A DNA stretch of 64,000 nucleotides from Mesorhizobium sp. (GTDB taxonomy: Bacteria > Pseudomonadota > Alphaproteobacteria > Rhizobiales > Rhizobiaceae), in NCBI RefSeq assembly GCF_024509055.1, contig NZ_JANINM010000538.1, positions 1 through 64,000 of the forward strand, in the 5' to 3' direction. The notes under the pieces were generated by a model. That model saw nothing but the letters and a program-made list of their open reading frames with translations. It searched no databases and was not told the DNA's origin. Shown piece after piece: positions 1-7,643 of this stretch (its first letter is position 1; each line of letters starts with the position of its first letter). Made by a program: the position numbers and the translations under genes.

Positions 1-1068
1 GCCCAGGTCGGCGACTATCCGGTGGTGCTGGTGCGCGACCAGCAGGGCCGGATCAACGCCTTCCACAATTCCTGCCGCCATCGCGGCAGCCGCGTCTGCA
101 ACGCCGACAAGGGCACGGCGGCGAAGCTTGTCTGCCCCTATCATCAGTGGACCTATGAGCTCGACGGCAAGCTGCTGTTCGCCCGGCAGATGGCGGAAGG
201 CTTCGACAAGAGCCAGTTCGGTCTGAAGCCGGTAGCCTGCGAGAGCGTCGGTGGCTACATCTTCATCTGCCTGGCAAAGGAGCCGGCCGACTTCGCGCCG
301 TTCCGCGCCATGATGGAACCCTATTTCGCGCCGCACCGGTTGACGGAAGCCAAGGTGGCCTACGAGTCGACGATCATCGAGAAGGGCAACTGGAAGCTGG
401 TCTGGGAAAACAACCGCGAGTGCTACCACTGCGCCGCCAACCATCCCGAGCTATGCAAGACGTTTCCGGAGGCGCCGACGGTGATCTTAGCCACGGGTTC
501 TGAAAGCGATCCTGAGGTAGACGCGCTCTGGCAGCGCTGTGAGGCCGCCGGCTTGCCTTCGCGCTTTACCATTGACGAGGCAGGGCAGTACCGAGCCACC
601 CGCGTGCCGCTTCTACGTGATGCGGTGAGCTATACGGCAACAGGGCGGCGTGCGGTTACGAGAAATCTGTCCGACAGCGTAGCGACCGATCGGATCGGCG
701 CTCTCCTGCTCTATCATTATCCGACCACCTGGAACCACGTGCTGGGCGACCACGCGATCACCTTCCGCGTGTTGCCAATCAGCGCGACGGAAACGGCGGT
801 GACGACCAAGTGGCTGGTGCACAAGGATGCCGTCGAAGGTGCTGACTACGATTTGGCCGACTTGATCCACGTCTGGACTGAAACCAATGATGAAGACCGA
901 CGCATCGTCGAGGAAAATGCGTTCGGCATCAATTCGCCAGCGTACGAACCCGGCCCGTACTCGGAATTGCATGAGGGCGGCGTGATTGGGTTTGTCGATT
1001 GGTATACAACTTTCATGGAGCCCCGGTTGCTTGAGGGTGGGAAACCTACGCTGCGCAGCGTTGCCTGA
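1..1068 (+). CDS. Rieske non-haem iron oxygenase, GbcA/stachydrine-demethylase type (5' end missing)
   Basis: The frame is open from base 1, so the N-terminus lies outside the window. Numbering from the first visible residue, the Rieske [2Fe-2S] ligands are C25-x-H27 and C45-x2-H48. The mononuclear iron site is the NNRECYHCAANH stretch around residues 137-148, with H143 and H148 as the likely ligands. That motif is characteristic of the oxygenase subunit of glycine betaine and stachydrine (N-methyl proline betaine) demethylases, which oxidise an N-methyl group to formaldehyde with electrons from a flavin/ferredoxin reductase. No reductase gene is visible downstream; it may lie upstream. The coding sequence ends just before a hairpin terminator, so it is the last gene of its unit. 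Other betaine-like substrates are possible; the family call is firm, the substrate is inference. Confidence 0.85.
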   Translation, partial: AQVGDYPVVLVRDQQGRINAFHNSCRHRGSRVCNADKGTAAKLVCPYHQWTYELDGKLLFARQMAEGFDKSQFGLKPVACESVGGYIFICLAKEPADFAPFRAMMEPYFAPHRLTEAKVAYESTIIEKGNWKLVWENNRECYHCAANHPELCKTFPEAPTVILATGSESDPEVDALWQRCEAAGLPSRFTIDEAGQYRATRVPLLRDAVSYTATGRRAVTRNLSDSVATDRIGALLLYHYPTTWNHVLGDHAITFRVLPISATETAVTTKWLVHKDAVEGADYDLADLIHVWTETNDEDRRIVEENAFGINSPAYEPGPYSELHEGGVIGFVDWYTTFMEPRLLEGGKPTLRSVA

Positions 1069-1142
1069 CCTCCACGGGACTAGCCCGGCCGACTACGTCG
1101 CGGCTGGGCCAGTCTCTTCGAGCATCCCGAAACTCTGCTGCC

Positions 1143-1170
1143 AAGAGGCAGGAAGCCTCTTTAGCTTTTA
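1143..1170 (+). terminator. Rho-independent terminator after the Rieske oxygenase gene
   Basis: A perfect 7-bp stem (AAGAGGC at 1143-1149, GCCTCTT at 1155-1161) with a 5-nt loop is followed by a T-rich stretch (TAGCTTTTA). It lies 75 bases after the oxygenase stop and before the cobalamin riboswitch, so it would separate the two transcription units. Confidence 0.6.
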
Positions 1171-1220
1171 CTGAAATTCTCGTGAGTTGACGTGTTGGCA
1201 AGCCTTCGCCTAACTGAGGC

Positions 1221-1437
1221 TGACGGTTCCCGACGGGCAGTCCGACGGGAATAATAGGGAACACGGTGCAAGCGCTTCGACCGCGCCTAAGCCGTGGCTG
1301 CACCCGCAACTGTAAGCGGATTGTCTGACATCCTTGTGGTGCGCACATCTCGTGCACCATGCCACTGCAAAAGAGCTTCGCTCTCTGTGGGAAGGTAGAT
1401 GTGAGGCGCAAATCGCGAGCCAGGAGACCTGCCGTCA
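1221..1437 (+). promoter_or_regulatory. Cobalamin (adenosylcobalamin) riboswitch
   Basis: The conserved blocks occur in the right order: GGGAACACGGTGC near 1256, GCCGTGGCTGCACCCGCAAC at 1291-1310 running into TGTAAGCGGA, a GTGGGAAGGTAGATGTGA segment near 1387, and the B12 box AGCCAGGAGACCTGCCGT at 1418-1435. TGACGG at 1221-1226 pairs with CCGTCA at 1432-1437 to close stem P1. The element precedes a FecB/FecC/FecE-type uptake operon, the usual target of this class, and should lower its expression when cobalamin is abundant. The expression platform is less clear: CCGGA at 1455-1459 can pair with TCCGG at 1468-1472, just ahead of a small ORF with its own ribosome binding site. Confidence 0.92.
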
Positions 1438-1484
1438 AGACAGAGTTCATCATCCCGGACGGGGTTATCCGGATAGGAGCTAAA

Positions 1485-1559
1485 ATGACGGTTTGCGATC
1501 CAAAGCGCCCAAGCAGCGCTCAATTCCTCTTCACGCAAAATCGCCGGCCATATCCTTGA
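1485..1559 (+). CDS. Possible 24-residue leader ORF between riboswitch and uptake operon
   Basis: ATG at 1485 follows GGATAGGAG with reasonable spacing and opens a 24-codon frame starting MTVCDP and ending RRPYP before TGA. It sits immediately after the riboswitch hairpin at 1455-1472, whereas the substrate-binding protein does not start until 1693. If riboswitch control acts on translation, this is the first start site it could mask. It may be a chance ORF; no family is recognised. Confidence 0.25.
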   Translation: MTVCDPKRPSSAQFLFTQNRRPYP

Positions 1560-1692
1560 AACGGTCGTCCTAGGAACGCACTCGGTCGCGGTTAGCCCAG
1601 ATCTCCTGCGTGCGCCCGAGACCGCGAGCGCTCTCTGTCTGTTGTCGTTGCAGCTTCGCCGCTGCGCCCACCCACGAACGCCGAGGATAATC

Positions 1693-2721
1693 ATGAACCG
1701 CAACATAATACGAACTGCAGTGTTAGCCGTGACGGCAATTTCGACCAGCCTGTTTGCTGCCGAAGCAAATGCGGCTGCAACCAAATATCCGCTCACCATC
1801 ACAAACTGCGGCCAATCCGTCACCTTCGACAAGGCCCCGGAAAAAACCGTGTCGATCGGCCAGGGCATGACCGAGATCCTGTACTCGCTTGGATTGGCGG
1901 ACAAGATCGTCGGGACCGCGGTCTGGGTCGGCCCGGTGCTGCCGGCTTACGCGGATGCCAACAAGAAGATAAAGCGCCTCGCCGACAACGACCCCAGCTT
2001 CGAGGCCGTCGTCGGGCAGGAGCCGAACCTCGTCGCCGCCGAGTTCGAGTGGCATGTCGGCGCCCAGGGGTCGGTGGGCAAACGCGAGCAGTTCTCGGCG
2101 CTCGGGATCAACACCTACATTGCTCCCGCGGACTGCGTTGCCAAGATCAACACCGACGGCGGCGACGGCGTGCGCAAGGAACTGTTCACGATGGACCTGA
2201 TCTATCAGGAGATCGGCGAACTGGCTCAGATATACGACGTGCAGGATCGCGGCGATGCGCTGATTGCATCGCTCAAGAAGCGTGAAGCGGATGCCGTCGC
2301 GTCGCTGGGCGGGTCGGCCAAGGACCTCCCGATCGTCTTCTGGTTTTCCAGCAAGGAAGTTAAGGGCGACGCCTTCATCGCCGGAAAGAACAGCGCACCC
2401 GCCTACATCCTGAAGACGCTGGGCGCAAAGAATGTCGTGACGACGGAGGAGGAATGGCCGCTGGTCGGATGGGAGACGATTTCTCAGGCCAATCCGGCCG
2501 TGATCGTCATTGCCACCATGGACCGCCGCCGTTACGCCGCTGACGATCCGAAGGTCAAAATCGACTTTTTGGAAAAGGACCCCGTCACCAGCCAACTCGA
2601 CGCGGTGAAAAACAAGCACTTCGTTGAGATGGATGCGCAATCGATGAATCCTACGATCCGCACCATTGACGGCATCGAAACCCTGGCTGCCGGGATCAAG
2701 TCCTTTGGGCTTGTGAAGTGA
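1693..2721 (+). CDS. Cobalamin/metal-chelate ABC transporter substrate-binding protein (BtuF/FecB-like)
   Basis: The protein captures its ligand in the periplasm and delivers it to the FecCD-type permease encoded next. ATG at 1693 follows a GAGG ribosome binding site and gives a typical Sec signal peptide (MNRNIIRTAVLAV, then a hydrophobic stretch ending near AEANAA). An in-frame start at 1642 would put 17 non-signal residues in front and is less likely. The mature part (TVSIGQGMTEILYSLGLADK, then a long helix and an RTIDGIETLAAGIKSFG C-terminus) has the class III binding-protein layout of the BtuF/FecB/FhuD family. Control by a cobalamin riboswitch favours a corrinoid ligand; cobalt chelates or ferric siderophores are alternatives. 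The stop overlaps the next start as GTGA. Confidence 0.85.
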   Translation: MNRNIIRTAVLAVTAISTSLFAAEANAAATKYPLTITNCGQSVTFDKAPEKTVSIGQGMTEILYSLGLADKIVGTAVWVGPVLPAYADANKKIKRLADNDPSFEAVVGQEPNLVAAEFEWHVGAQGSVGKREQFSALGINTYIAPADCVAKINTDGGDGVRKELFTMDLIYQEIGELAQIYDVQDRGDALIASLKKREADAVASLGGSAKDLPIVFWFSSKEVKGDAFIAGKNSAPAYILKTLGAKNVVTTEEEWPLVGWETISQANPAVIVIATMDRRRYAADDPKVKIDFLEKDPVTSQLDAVKNKHFVEMDAQSMNPTIRTIDGIETLAAGIKSFGLVK

Positions 2722-3758
2722 GCCACGGCATTTTGGCCCGGCATGGATGGGGAGCACTTGCGGCATTCTCCATCCTGGCGGTCGTCGCGCTCGGTGTTGC
2801 GATCAGTCTCGCCGTTTCAATCGGCGAGATTTCCATTCCTGTCGACACCACCATCAAGGCAGTAGCGAACCGCCTTCTAGGAACGACATTCCAATTGAGC
2901 CGCATCCATGAGGGTATCGTCTGGGACTATCGCCTGAGCCGTGCCTTGGTGGCGGCGAGCGCAGGAGCGGCCCTGGCGGTTTCGGGCGCCATCCTTCAGG
3001 CCATGCTGCGCAATCCGCTGGCTGAGCCCTACGTGCTTGGCATCTCGGCAGGCGCGTCAACCGGCGCCGTTGCGGTGATGATCCTTGGCTTCGGCTACGG
3101 GGTGCTCACGCTTTCAACAGGCGCATTTGTGGGCGCGGTGGTGGCCTTCGTGATGGTGTCCCTGCTTGCCGCCGGCGCCGGCGGAGGCTCGGATCGCATT
3201 ATCCTGGCCGGCGTTGCCGGCTCGCAGATGTTCAATGCCCTGACGTCCTACATCGTGACCACGTCAGCCAATGCCGAACAGGCACGCGGCGTCATGTTCT
3301 GGCTGCTGGGCAGTCTTTCGGGCGTGCGATGGCCAGATGTCTATCTCGCCGGCCCAGTCGCCATAGGCGGCTTCGCGCTATGCATGCTTTACGCTCGGGC
3401 TCTCGATGCCTTCACCTTCGGGGCGGATGCCGCTGCCGCGCTTGGCATCCCGGTCATGCGCGTACGCCTCGTCCTACTCGGCCTGACTGCCCTTTTGACG
3501 GCTACGATGGTGAGCATCGTCGGCTCGATCGGCTTCGTGGGGCTCGTCATTCCACATGCCGCACGGTTCCTGGTCGGTCCTGGTCATGGCCGTCTGTTAC
3601 CCGCGACTGCAATGACAGGTGCGATATTCATGGTGCTCGCCGATATCGTATCGCGGATCATTATCCCGCAGCAGATTCTGCCGATCGGCGTTGTCACGGC
3701 TCTCTTTGGTGCTCCTGCATTCGCCTTCATCCTCTACAGGGCGAGGCAATCCGTATGA
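2718..3758 (+). CDS. FecCD/BtuC-type ABC transporter permease
   Basis: Inner-membrane subunit of the riboswitch-controlled uptake system. The 346 residues contain many hydrophobic helices, as expected for the ten-helix FecCD family. They include the family signature around GAILQAMLRNPLAEPYVLGI and the IVGSIGFVGLVIPHAARFLVG segment, which forms the coupling region to the ATPase. The start is GTG at 2718, overlapping the stop of the binding protein; the stop overlaps nothing but lies just beyond the ATPase start at 3755 (4-base ATGA overlap), so the three proteins should be made in fixed proportion. Confidence 0.9.
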   Translation: MSHGILARHGWGALAAFSILAVVALGVAISLAVSIGEISIPVDTTIKAVANRLLGTTFQLSRIHEGIVWDYRLSRALVAASAGAALAVSGAILQAMLRNPLAEPYVLGISAGASTGAVAVMILGFGYGVLTLSTGAFVGAVVAFVMVSLLAAGAGGGSDRIILAGVAGSQMFNALTSYIVTTSANAEQARGVMFWLLGSLSGVRWPDVYLAGPVAIGGFALCMLYARALDAFTFGADAAAALGIPVMRVRLVLLGLTALLTATMVSIVGSIGFVGLVIPHAARFLVGPGHGRLLPATAMTGAIFMVLADIVSRIIIPQQILPIGVVTALFGAPAFAFILYRARQSV

Positions 3759-4525
3759 GCATCTCTGTTCGTGACGTGCATTGGGGCACGAACGGCGTCC
3801 TGATCGTCGACGGGGTCAGCCTCGATTTGGCCACTGGCAAAACCCTTGGGCTTCTCGGCCCGAACGGTTCTGGGAAGTCCAGTCTTCTTCGCCTGATCTG
3901 CCGGCTTCGGAAGGTCAGAAGCGGTGTCATCACGCTCGGCGAGACAGAGCTTTCGAGCATGAGCAGGCTCGACATCGCCAAGCGTGTTGCACTGGTGGAG
4001 CAGCAGGCAACCACGGAAGCACGCGTGACCGTGCTGGATGTGGTGCGCCTCGGCCGCACGCCGCATCGAGGGCCAATTGCGCCCTGGAACGCCAGAGACG
4101 ACGAGGCGGTGACGAATGCCCTCAACTATGTTGGCATGACAGGCAAGGCCCAACAGCTCTGGCATACCCTGTCGGGCGGTGAACGCCAGCGTGTGCACAT
4201 CGCTCGAGCGCTCGCTCAAACGCCGACGGAGTTGCTCCTCGACGAACCGACCAATCACCTGGATATCCAGCACCAGCTGGAAATCTTGTCCCTGGTGACC
4301 AAGCTGCCGGCGACAAGCATTATTGCGCTGCACGATCTCAATCTCGCATCGATGTTCTGCGATTCCGTAGCGGTGCTCAGTCGCGGCCGTGTTGTCGCGT
4401 CCGGCGCGGCGGAGGATGTGCTTTCCGAGGACCTGCTTGCCGACGTGTTCGGCGTGAGGGTCCGCGTCGAGCGCTCGCCCCACCACGGTCGCCATCACAT
4501 TCATTATCTTGGACGGGTGACGTGA
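3755..4525 (+). CDS. FecE/BtuD-type ABC transporter ATP-binding protein
   Basis: Energises the uptake system. ATG at 3755 overlaps the permease stop as ATGA and gives 256 residues, the usual size. A Walker A box (GPNGSGKSS), ABC signature (LSGGERQR), Walker B (LLLDEP) and H-loop (IIALHDLNLA) are all intact. An upstream start in the same frame at 3329 would add a stretch that is only the permease read in another frame, and is rejected. The stop overlaps the GTG start of the methyltransferase at 4522. Confidence 0.92.
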   Translation: MSISVRDVHWGTNGVLIVDGVSLDLATGKTLGLLGPNGSGKSSLLRLICRLRKVRSGVITLGETELSSMSRLDIAKRVALVEQQATTEARVTVLDVVRLGRTPHRGPIAPWNARDDEAVTNALNYVGMTGKAQQLWHTLSGGERQRVHIARALAQTPTELLLDEPTNHLDIQHQLEILSLVTKLPATSIIALHDLNLASMFCDSVAVLSRGRVVASGAAEDVLSEDLLADVFGVRVRVERSPHHGRHHIHYLGRVT

Positions 4526-5301
4526 CCGCTCAAAATTTCAGCCTGAAAGATGAAATCAGGGAATACTGGTCCAAACGTTCCGAAACGTTCGACGTGGCGT
4601 TCGGGCACAGGATACCCCGAGGCCCTGAATTTGATGCCTGGCAGAAGCAGATCAGGGATCATCTGGGCCCGAAGCCATTGCGCGTTCTGGAACTGGCATG
4701 CGGAACCGGCGAGGTTACCGCACTCATTCATGACCTCGGCCATGACGTGACCGCGCTCGACTTTTCAGAAGCCATGCTTGCGGTCGCCAAGACCAAACAA
4801 GCGGCGAAGGATCGGCTCCGATTTTTACTGGCCGATGCCGAAAATCCCATGGAGCCTGAGGCAAGCTACGACGCGATCATATGCAGGCATTTAGTATGGA
4901 CGCTCACTGATCCGGCTAAGGCTTTCAACGAATGGCATAGCCTCCTGAGACCAGGAGGAATTCTTCTCATCTTTGACGGAGATTGGGCCAAGCCGACGAG
5001 CTTGGGACGAGTGGCGTCCAGCCTCATATCGATGATCGATCGCTTTCAAGGTGAAGACGCTTACTACGACGGAGCCATGGGCGACCGTCACTCTGCGATC
5101 ATGACGCAACTTCCGTTTGGGTCTGGTTTGGTTCCTGGTCGCATCCTGCCGCTTCTCGCTGAGGCTGGTTTCGAGGGCTTCCAGGTGGCAAGCCATTCGC
5201 CAATAGCCAAGGCTCAACGAACGCAAGCGAATTGGCGCAACTGGCTGCGAACCTTTGTGTACCGGCGCTTCATTCTCCTCGCTACAGCCAAGGCGATTTG
5301 A
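4522..5301 (+). CDS. Class I SAM-dependent methyltransferase in the corrinoid-uptake operon
   Basis: The 259-residue protein carries SAM-binding motif I (VLELACGTGEVT, about residues 53-64), an acidic motif II (VTALDFSEAML) and the typical post-motif stretch with PGGILLIFDGDW. It therefore has a Rossmann-type methyltransferase fold of the UbiE/BioC-like superfamily. Its GTG start overlaps the ATPase stop by four bases, so it belongs to the riboswitch-controlled uptake operon. The sequence does not reveal the substrate. Modification of the imported corrinoid or chelator, or a cobalamin-linked methyl transfer, are guesses from context only. Confidence 0.8.
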   Translation: MTAQNFSLKDEIREYWSKRSETFDVAFGHRIPRGPEFDAWQKQIRDHLGPKPLRVLELACGTGEVTALIHDLGHDVTALDFSEAMLAVAKTKQAAKDRLRFLLADAENPMEPEASYDAIICRHLVWTLTDPAKAFNEWHSLLRPGGILLIFDGDWAKPTSLGRVASSLISMIDRFQGEDAYYDGAMGDRHSAIMTQLPFGSGLVPGRILPLLAEAGFEGFQVASHSPIAKAQRTQANWRNWLRTFVYRRFILLATAKAI

Positions 5302-5755
5302 GGGAAGGCAGCGCTCGATAGACTATCCATCACGTTGGCCATCCCACCAAACAGCAGATTCAGCATCACCATCTCTGCGCTTGCTGCCAGAGAGTTTCTT
5401 GGCAGCCGATGCTCAAGCGCTCGGAGGTTGAGATCGTCCAGTCCTGACAGATGATCGTCGATCGCCGGTATGGCATCGCGGAATTCCACCATCAACTCGA
5501 CCGCAGCGACCTGCGTCAGCGGCACCTTCCGCAGGGGACCAAAATATGCCGCCGAGCGGCCTGCTAAAATATGTTAGCTTTGCTTAACCGCGCCGATAGC
5601 CGAAAATTGCCGGCAGGAAATCCAGCCTGGTCGCCTAATCCGCTGCCGCATCGAACTAGGCGGTGATAGGATACGAGGATTGAGGTTTCAAACGCGTCGT
5701 CCGGTGCACGGGACTATTGCGGCGCCACGTGCCCGGCGGATCATTCGAGAAGACA
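5302..5755. other. Intergenic region with a possible decayed minus-strand gene fragment
   Basis: No complete gene is seen in these 454 bases. On the minus strand, a frame read from about 5568 down to 5290 gives protein-like sequence (AGRSAAYFGPLRKVPLTQ, then ELMVEFRDAIPAIDDHLSGL). A GTG at 5525 follows GGAAG. The frame then runs antisense into the methyltransferase 3' end, where the sequence stops looking protein-like. It may be a gene remnant; the family is not recognised. The 5580-5755 part holds the upstream region of the cold-shock gene. Confidence 0.3.
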
Positions 5756-6361
5756 ATGAGCAAGTACAAGGACCATCGAGATCAGCGCCGGCATCGGCAT
5801 CACGATGAGGACGCTCGCTTTTCAGAGAGGACACCAGAACCGAGCTACTTCCAGCAGCGGCCGGCCGTCGTTGCCGCGATTCAAGCCGACGCAGAAGTAG
5901 TATGGTTCAATTCAGGAAAAGGCTTTGGCTTCGTCAAGCTCGTAGACGGTGCTGAGGTTTACCTGCACATGCGTGCCCTGGAGATGGTCGGAAAACCCGA
6001 CCTTTCAGAGGGTATGCGTCTCAAAGTGACGGTCGAAGAAACGCCGCGGGGCCGTCAGGTCGCGCAGGTGCTCGAGGTTGGCGACACTGTTTCGAAGGTT
6101 CGTGCGGACAGCGGCCGTCCCACAGGGGCTTTGGGCGGGAGCAGGTCGCAGCTGAAGAGCGAAGGAACCGTCAAATGGTACAATCCCGAAAAAGGATTTG
6201 GCTTTATCGCTCCCTCTAACGGCGACAGGGACATCTTCGTCCATGCGACCGCACTGGCCCGGTCGGGGCTCAGTGCGCTCGCGGAGGGGCAGAAGGTCGT
6301 TGTGGAATGCGGGCAAGGTAAGAAAGGCCTGGAAGTCCAAAGTATACGCCTTGAGGGGTGA
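5756..6361 (+). CDS. Protein with two cold-shock domains and a charged N-terminal tail
   Basis: Probable single-stranded RNA/DNA-binding protein. ATG at 5756 follows GAGAAG and gives 201 residues. An Arg/His/Asp-rich tail (residues 1-30) precedes a first cold-shock domain (AEVVWFNSGKGFGFVKL, with RNP1 KGFGFV and a variant RNP2 VYLH) and, after a linker of about 35 residues, a second one (GTVKWYNPEKGFGFIAP, RNP2 IFVH). The second domain is closer to consensus than the first. Double-CSD proteins of about 200 residues are common in rhizobia. It stands alone, with its own upstream region. Confidence 0.9.
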   Translation: MSKYKDHRDQRRHRHHDEDARFSERTPEPSYFQQRPAVVAAIQADAEVVWFNSGKGFGFVKLVDGAEVYLHMRALEMVGKPDLSEGMRLKVTVEETPRGRQVAQVLEVGDTVSKVRADSGRPTGALGGSRSQLKSEGTVKWYNPEKGFGFIAPSNGDRDIFVHATALARSGLSALAEGQKVVVECGQGKKGLEVQSIRLEG

Positions 6362-6558
6362 GGACCTGCCATCGGACCCCAGACTGGGATCATGTCGGAC
6401 TGTCTAATTGGCCACACGATCGGCAGGTACCGCGCCGATGATCCCCTGTTCGCTCTAGGGCAACGCGGCAACTTCATTCGAGTTAGCCGCGGCTCGATAT
6501 GCAAGTTCTCACATTAACTGCGCGATGAGGGCGACAACGAAGGGAAAGGACTAGACGA

Positions 6559-7350
6559 ATGCACGTAATGTCGCTTCTCAAGACGGAAATGTTCGACATC
6601 TCGATAAATGGTCGACCTGCCTCGGTGGAGGACCTATTCCCGGGCTGGAACCAACACGACCGATTTGGGCTCGTCATCGACGAAGCTTTCGGCGGGATCG
6701 GTGCGACGCATTTGCTCCAGTTGGGTATGACCGCCTACTACGATGTCAAGCCATCACGTCGTACCACGCTGACGGTCTACCCGGAGATTTATGCGTTTCA
6801 CATCGGCAAGGGCCACGGAGCCCACGCCCATTATGACTTCTGGCCAGCCAGGCGGGAGGTCATTTTAGCAACTAACGATCATCGTGAAATCCTGGACGCT
6901 ATCAACGATCGTGGAATAACCCGCCTCGCGGTTCCCGACCGTCCGATGCGTAATGTTGTCCATCGGCCAAAAGAAGAGGATGCCGCCTTCGATCGGATTG
7001 CCTCCGCGTTTGTTTATGATTCGTCGGGGCGGGCAGCTGGGTCGGACGTGACGATAGCCGGCAAGGACAAGCGTACAGAGTACAATCCCACTCAGACTCT
7101 TCGGCCCCTTTCGGAGTTGCGATTGAATCGGATCTCTTCGGCGACAGGGCGTCCCATGAAGGAAGCGGACGACACCTTTCTTCACTGGATAGTTGAACGT
7201 GACGCTGACGTGACGGATGAGGATCGCGCATTCGCTCGAGCGCGCCGAGAGCTAGTAAAGACCGGAGGTCTCGGCTCGGAAGCCTATCGTCGAGTACCTG
7301 TTGCAGAAGCACTGAAGCGCCTCGCATCAGCAGGTCGTGGGGACGCATGA
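6559..7350 (+). CDS. Protein of unknown function, 263 residues
   Basis: ATG at 6559 follows GGAAAGGA with good spacing; a second ATG at 6568 is possible. The family is not recognised. The product is soluble, with no signal peptide or membrane segment. Visible features are a histidine-rich stretch around residues 80-95 (HIGKGHGAHAHYDFWPARRE), a middle domain with regular alpha/beta character (EVILATNDHREILDAIND) and a basic helical C-terminus. It lies alone between the cold-shock gene and the HNH-RecQ gene on the same strand. Confidence 0.6.
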   Translation: MHVMSLLKTEMFDISINGRPASVEDLFPGWNQHDRFGLVIDEAFGGIGATHLLQLGMTAYYDVKPSRRTTLTVYPEIYAFHIGKGHGAHAHYDFWPARREVILATNDHREILDAINDRGITRLAVPDRPMRNVVHRPKEEDAAFDRIASAFVYDSSGRAAGSDVTIAGKDKRTEYNPTQTLRPLSELRLNRISSATGRPMKEADDTFLHWIVERDADVTDEDRAFARARRELVKTGGLGSEAYRRVPVAEALKRLASAGRGDA

Positions 7351-7643
7351 TCTACATACAGGGGAGACGTAGCTAGCCTGCGACGGCTTAGTAGAACTGC
7401 AGGACCTATATCAGCGAGCAAATGTTCCGTCCCGGCGAATGGTCCAGTCTTGCGGCCTTCCAAAGGAGGATATTGCGATCCGCGGATTTGCAGCATTGAA
7501 CGATAGCTCGCGCTTCACTCGCTCGAAGTCGATCCCGCTGGCCTGCTAAGTGGCTTGCGCCGATAATCAGCACGGCGTTGGTCTCCCTTTCATAAACCTG
7601 TTCTGCTACTCCCGTCGTTCCAGGGATTGGGGCGCGAGCAGAA

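Noticed and set aside
3329-3754. N-terminal extension of the ABC ATPase
   Set aside because: The added residues are the permease gene in another frame; ATG 3755 with ATGA overlap is the natural start.
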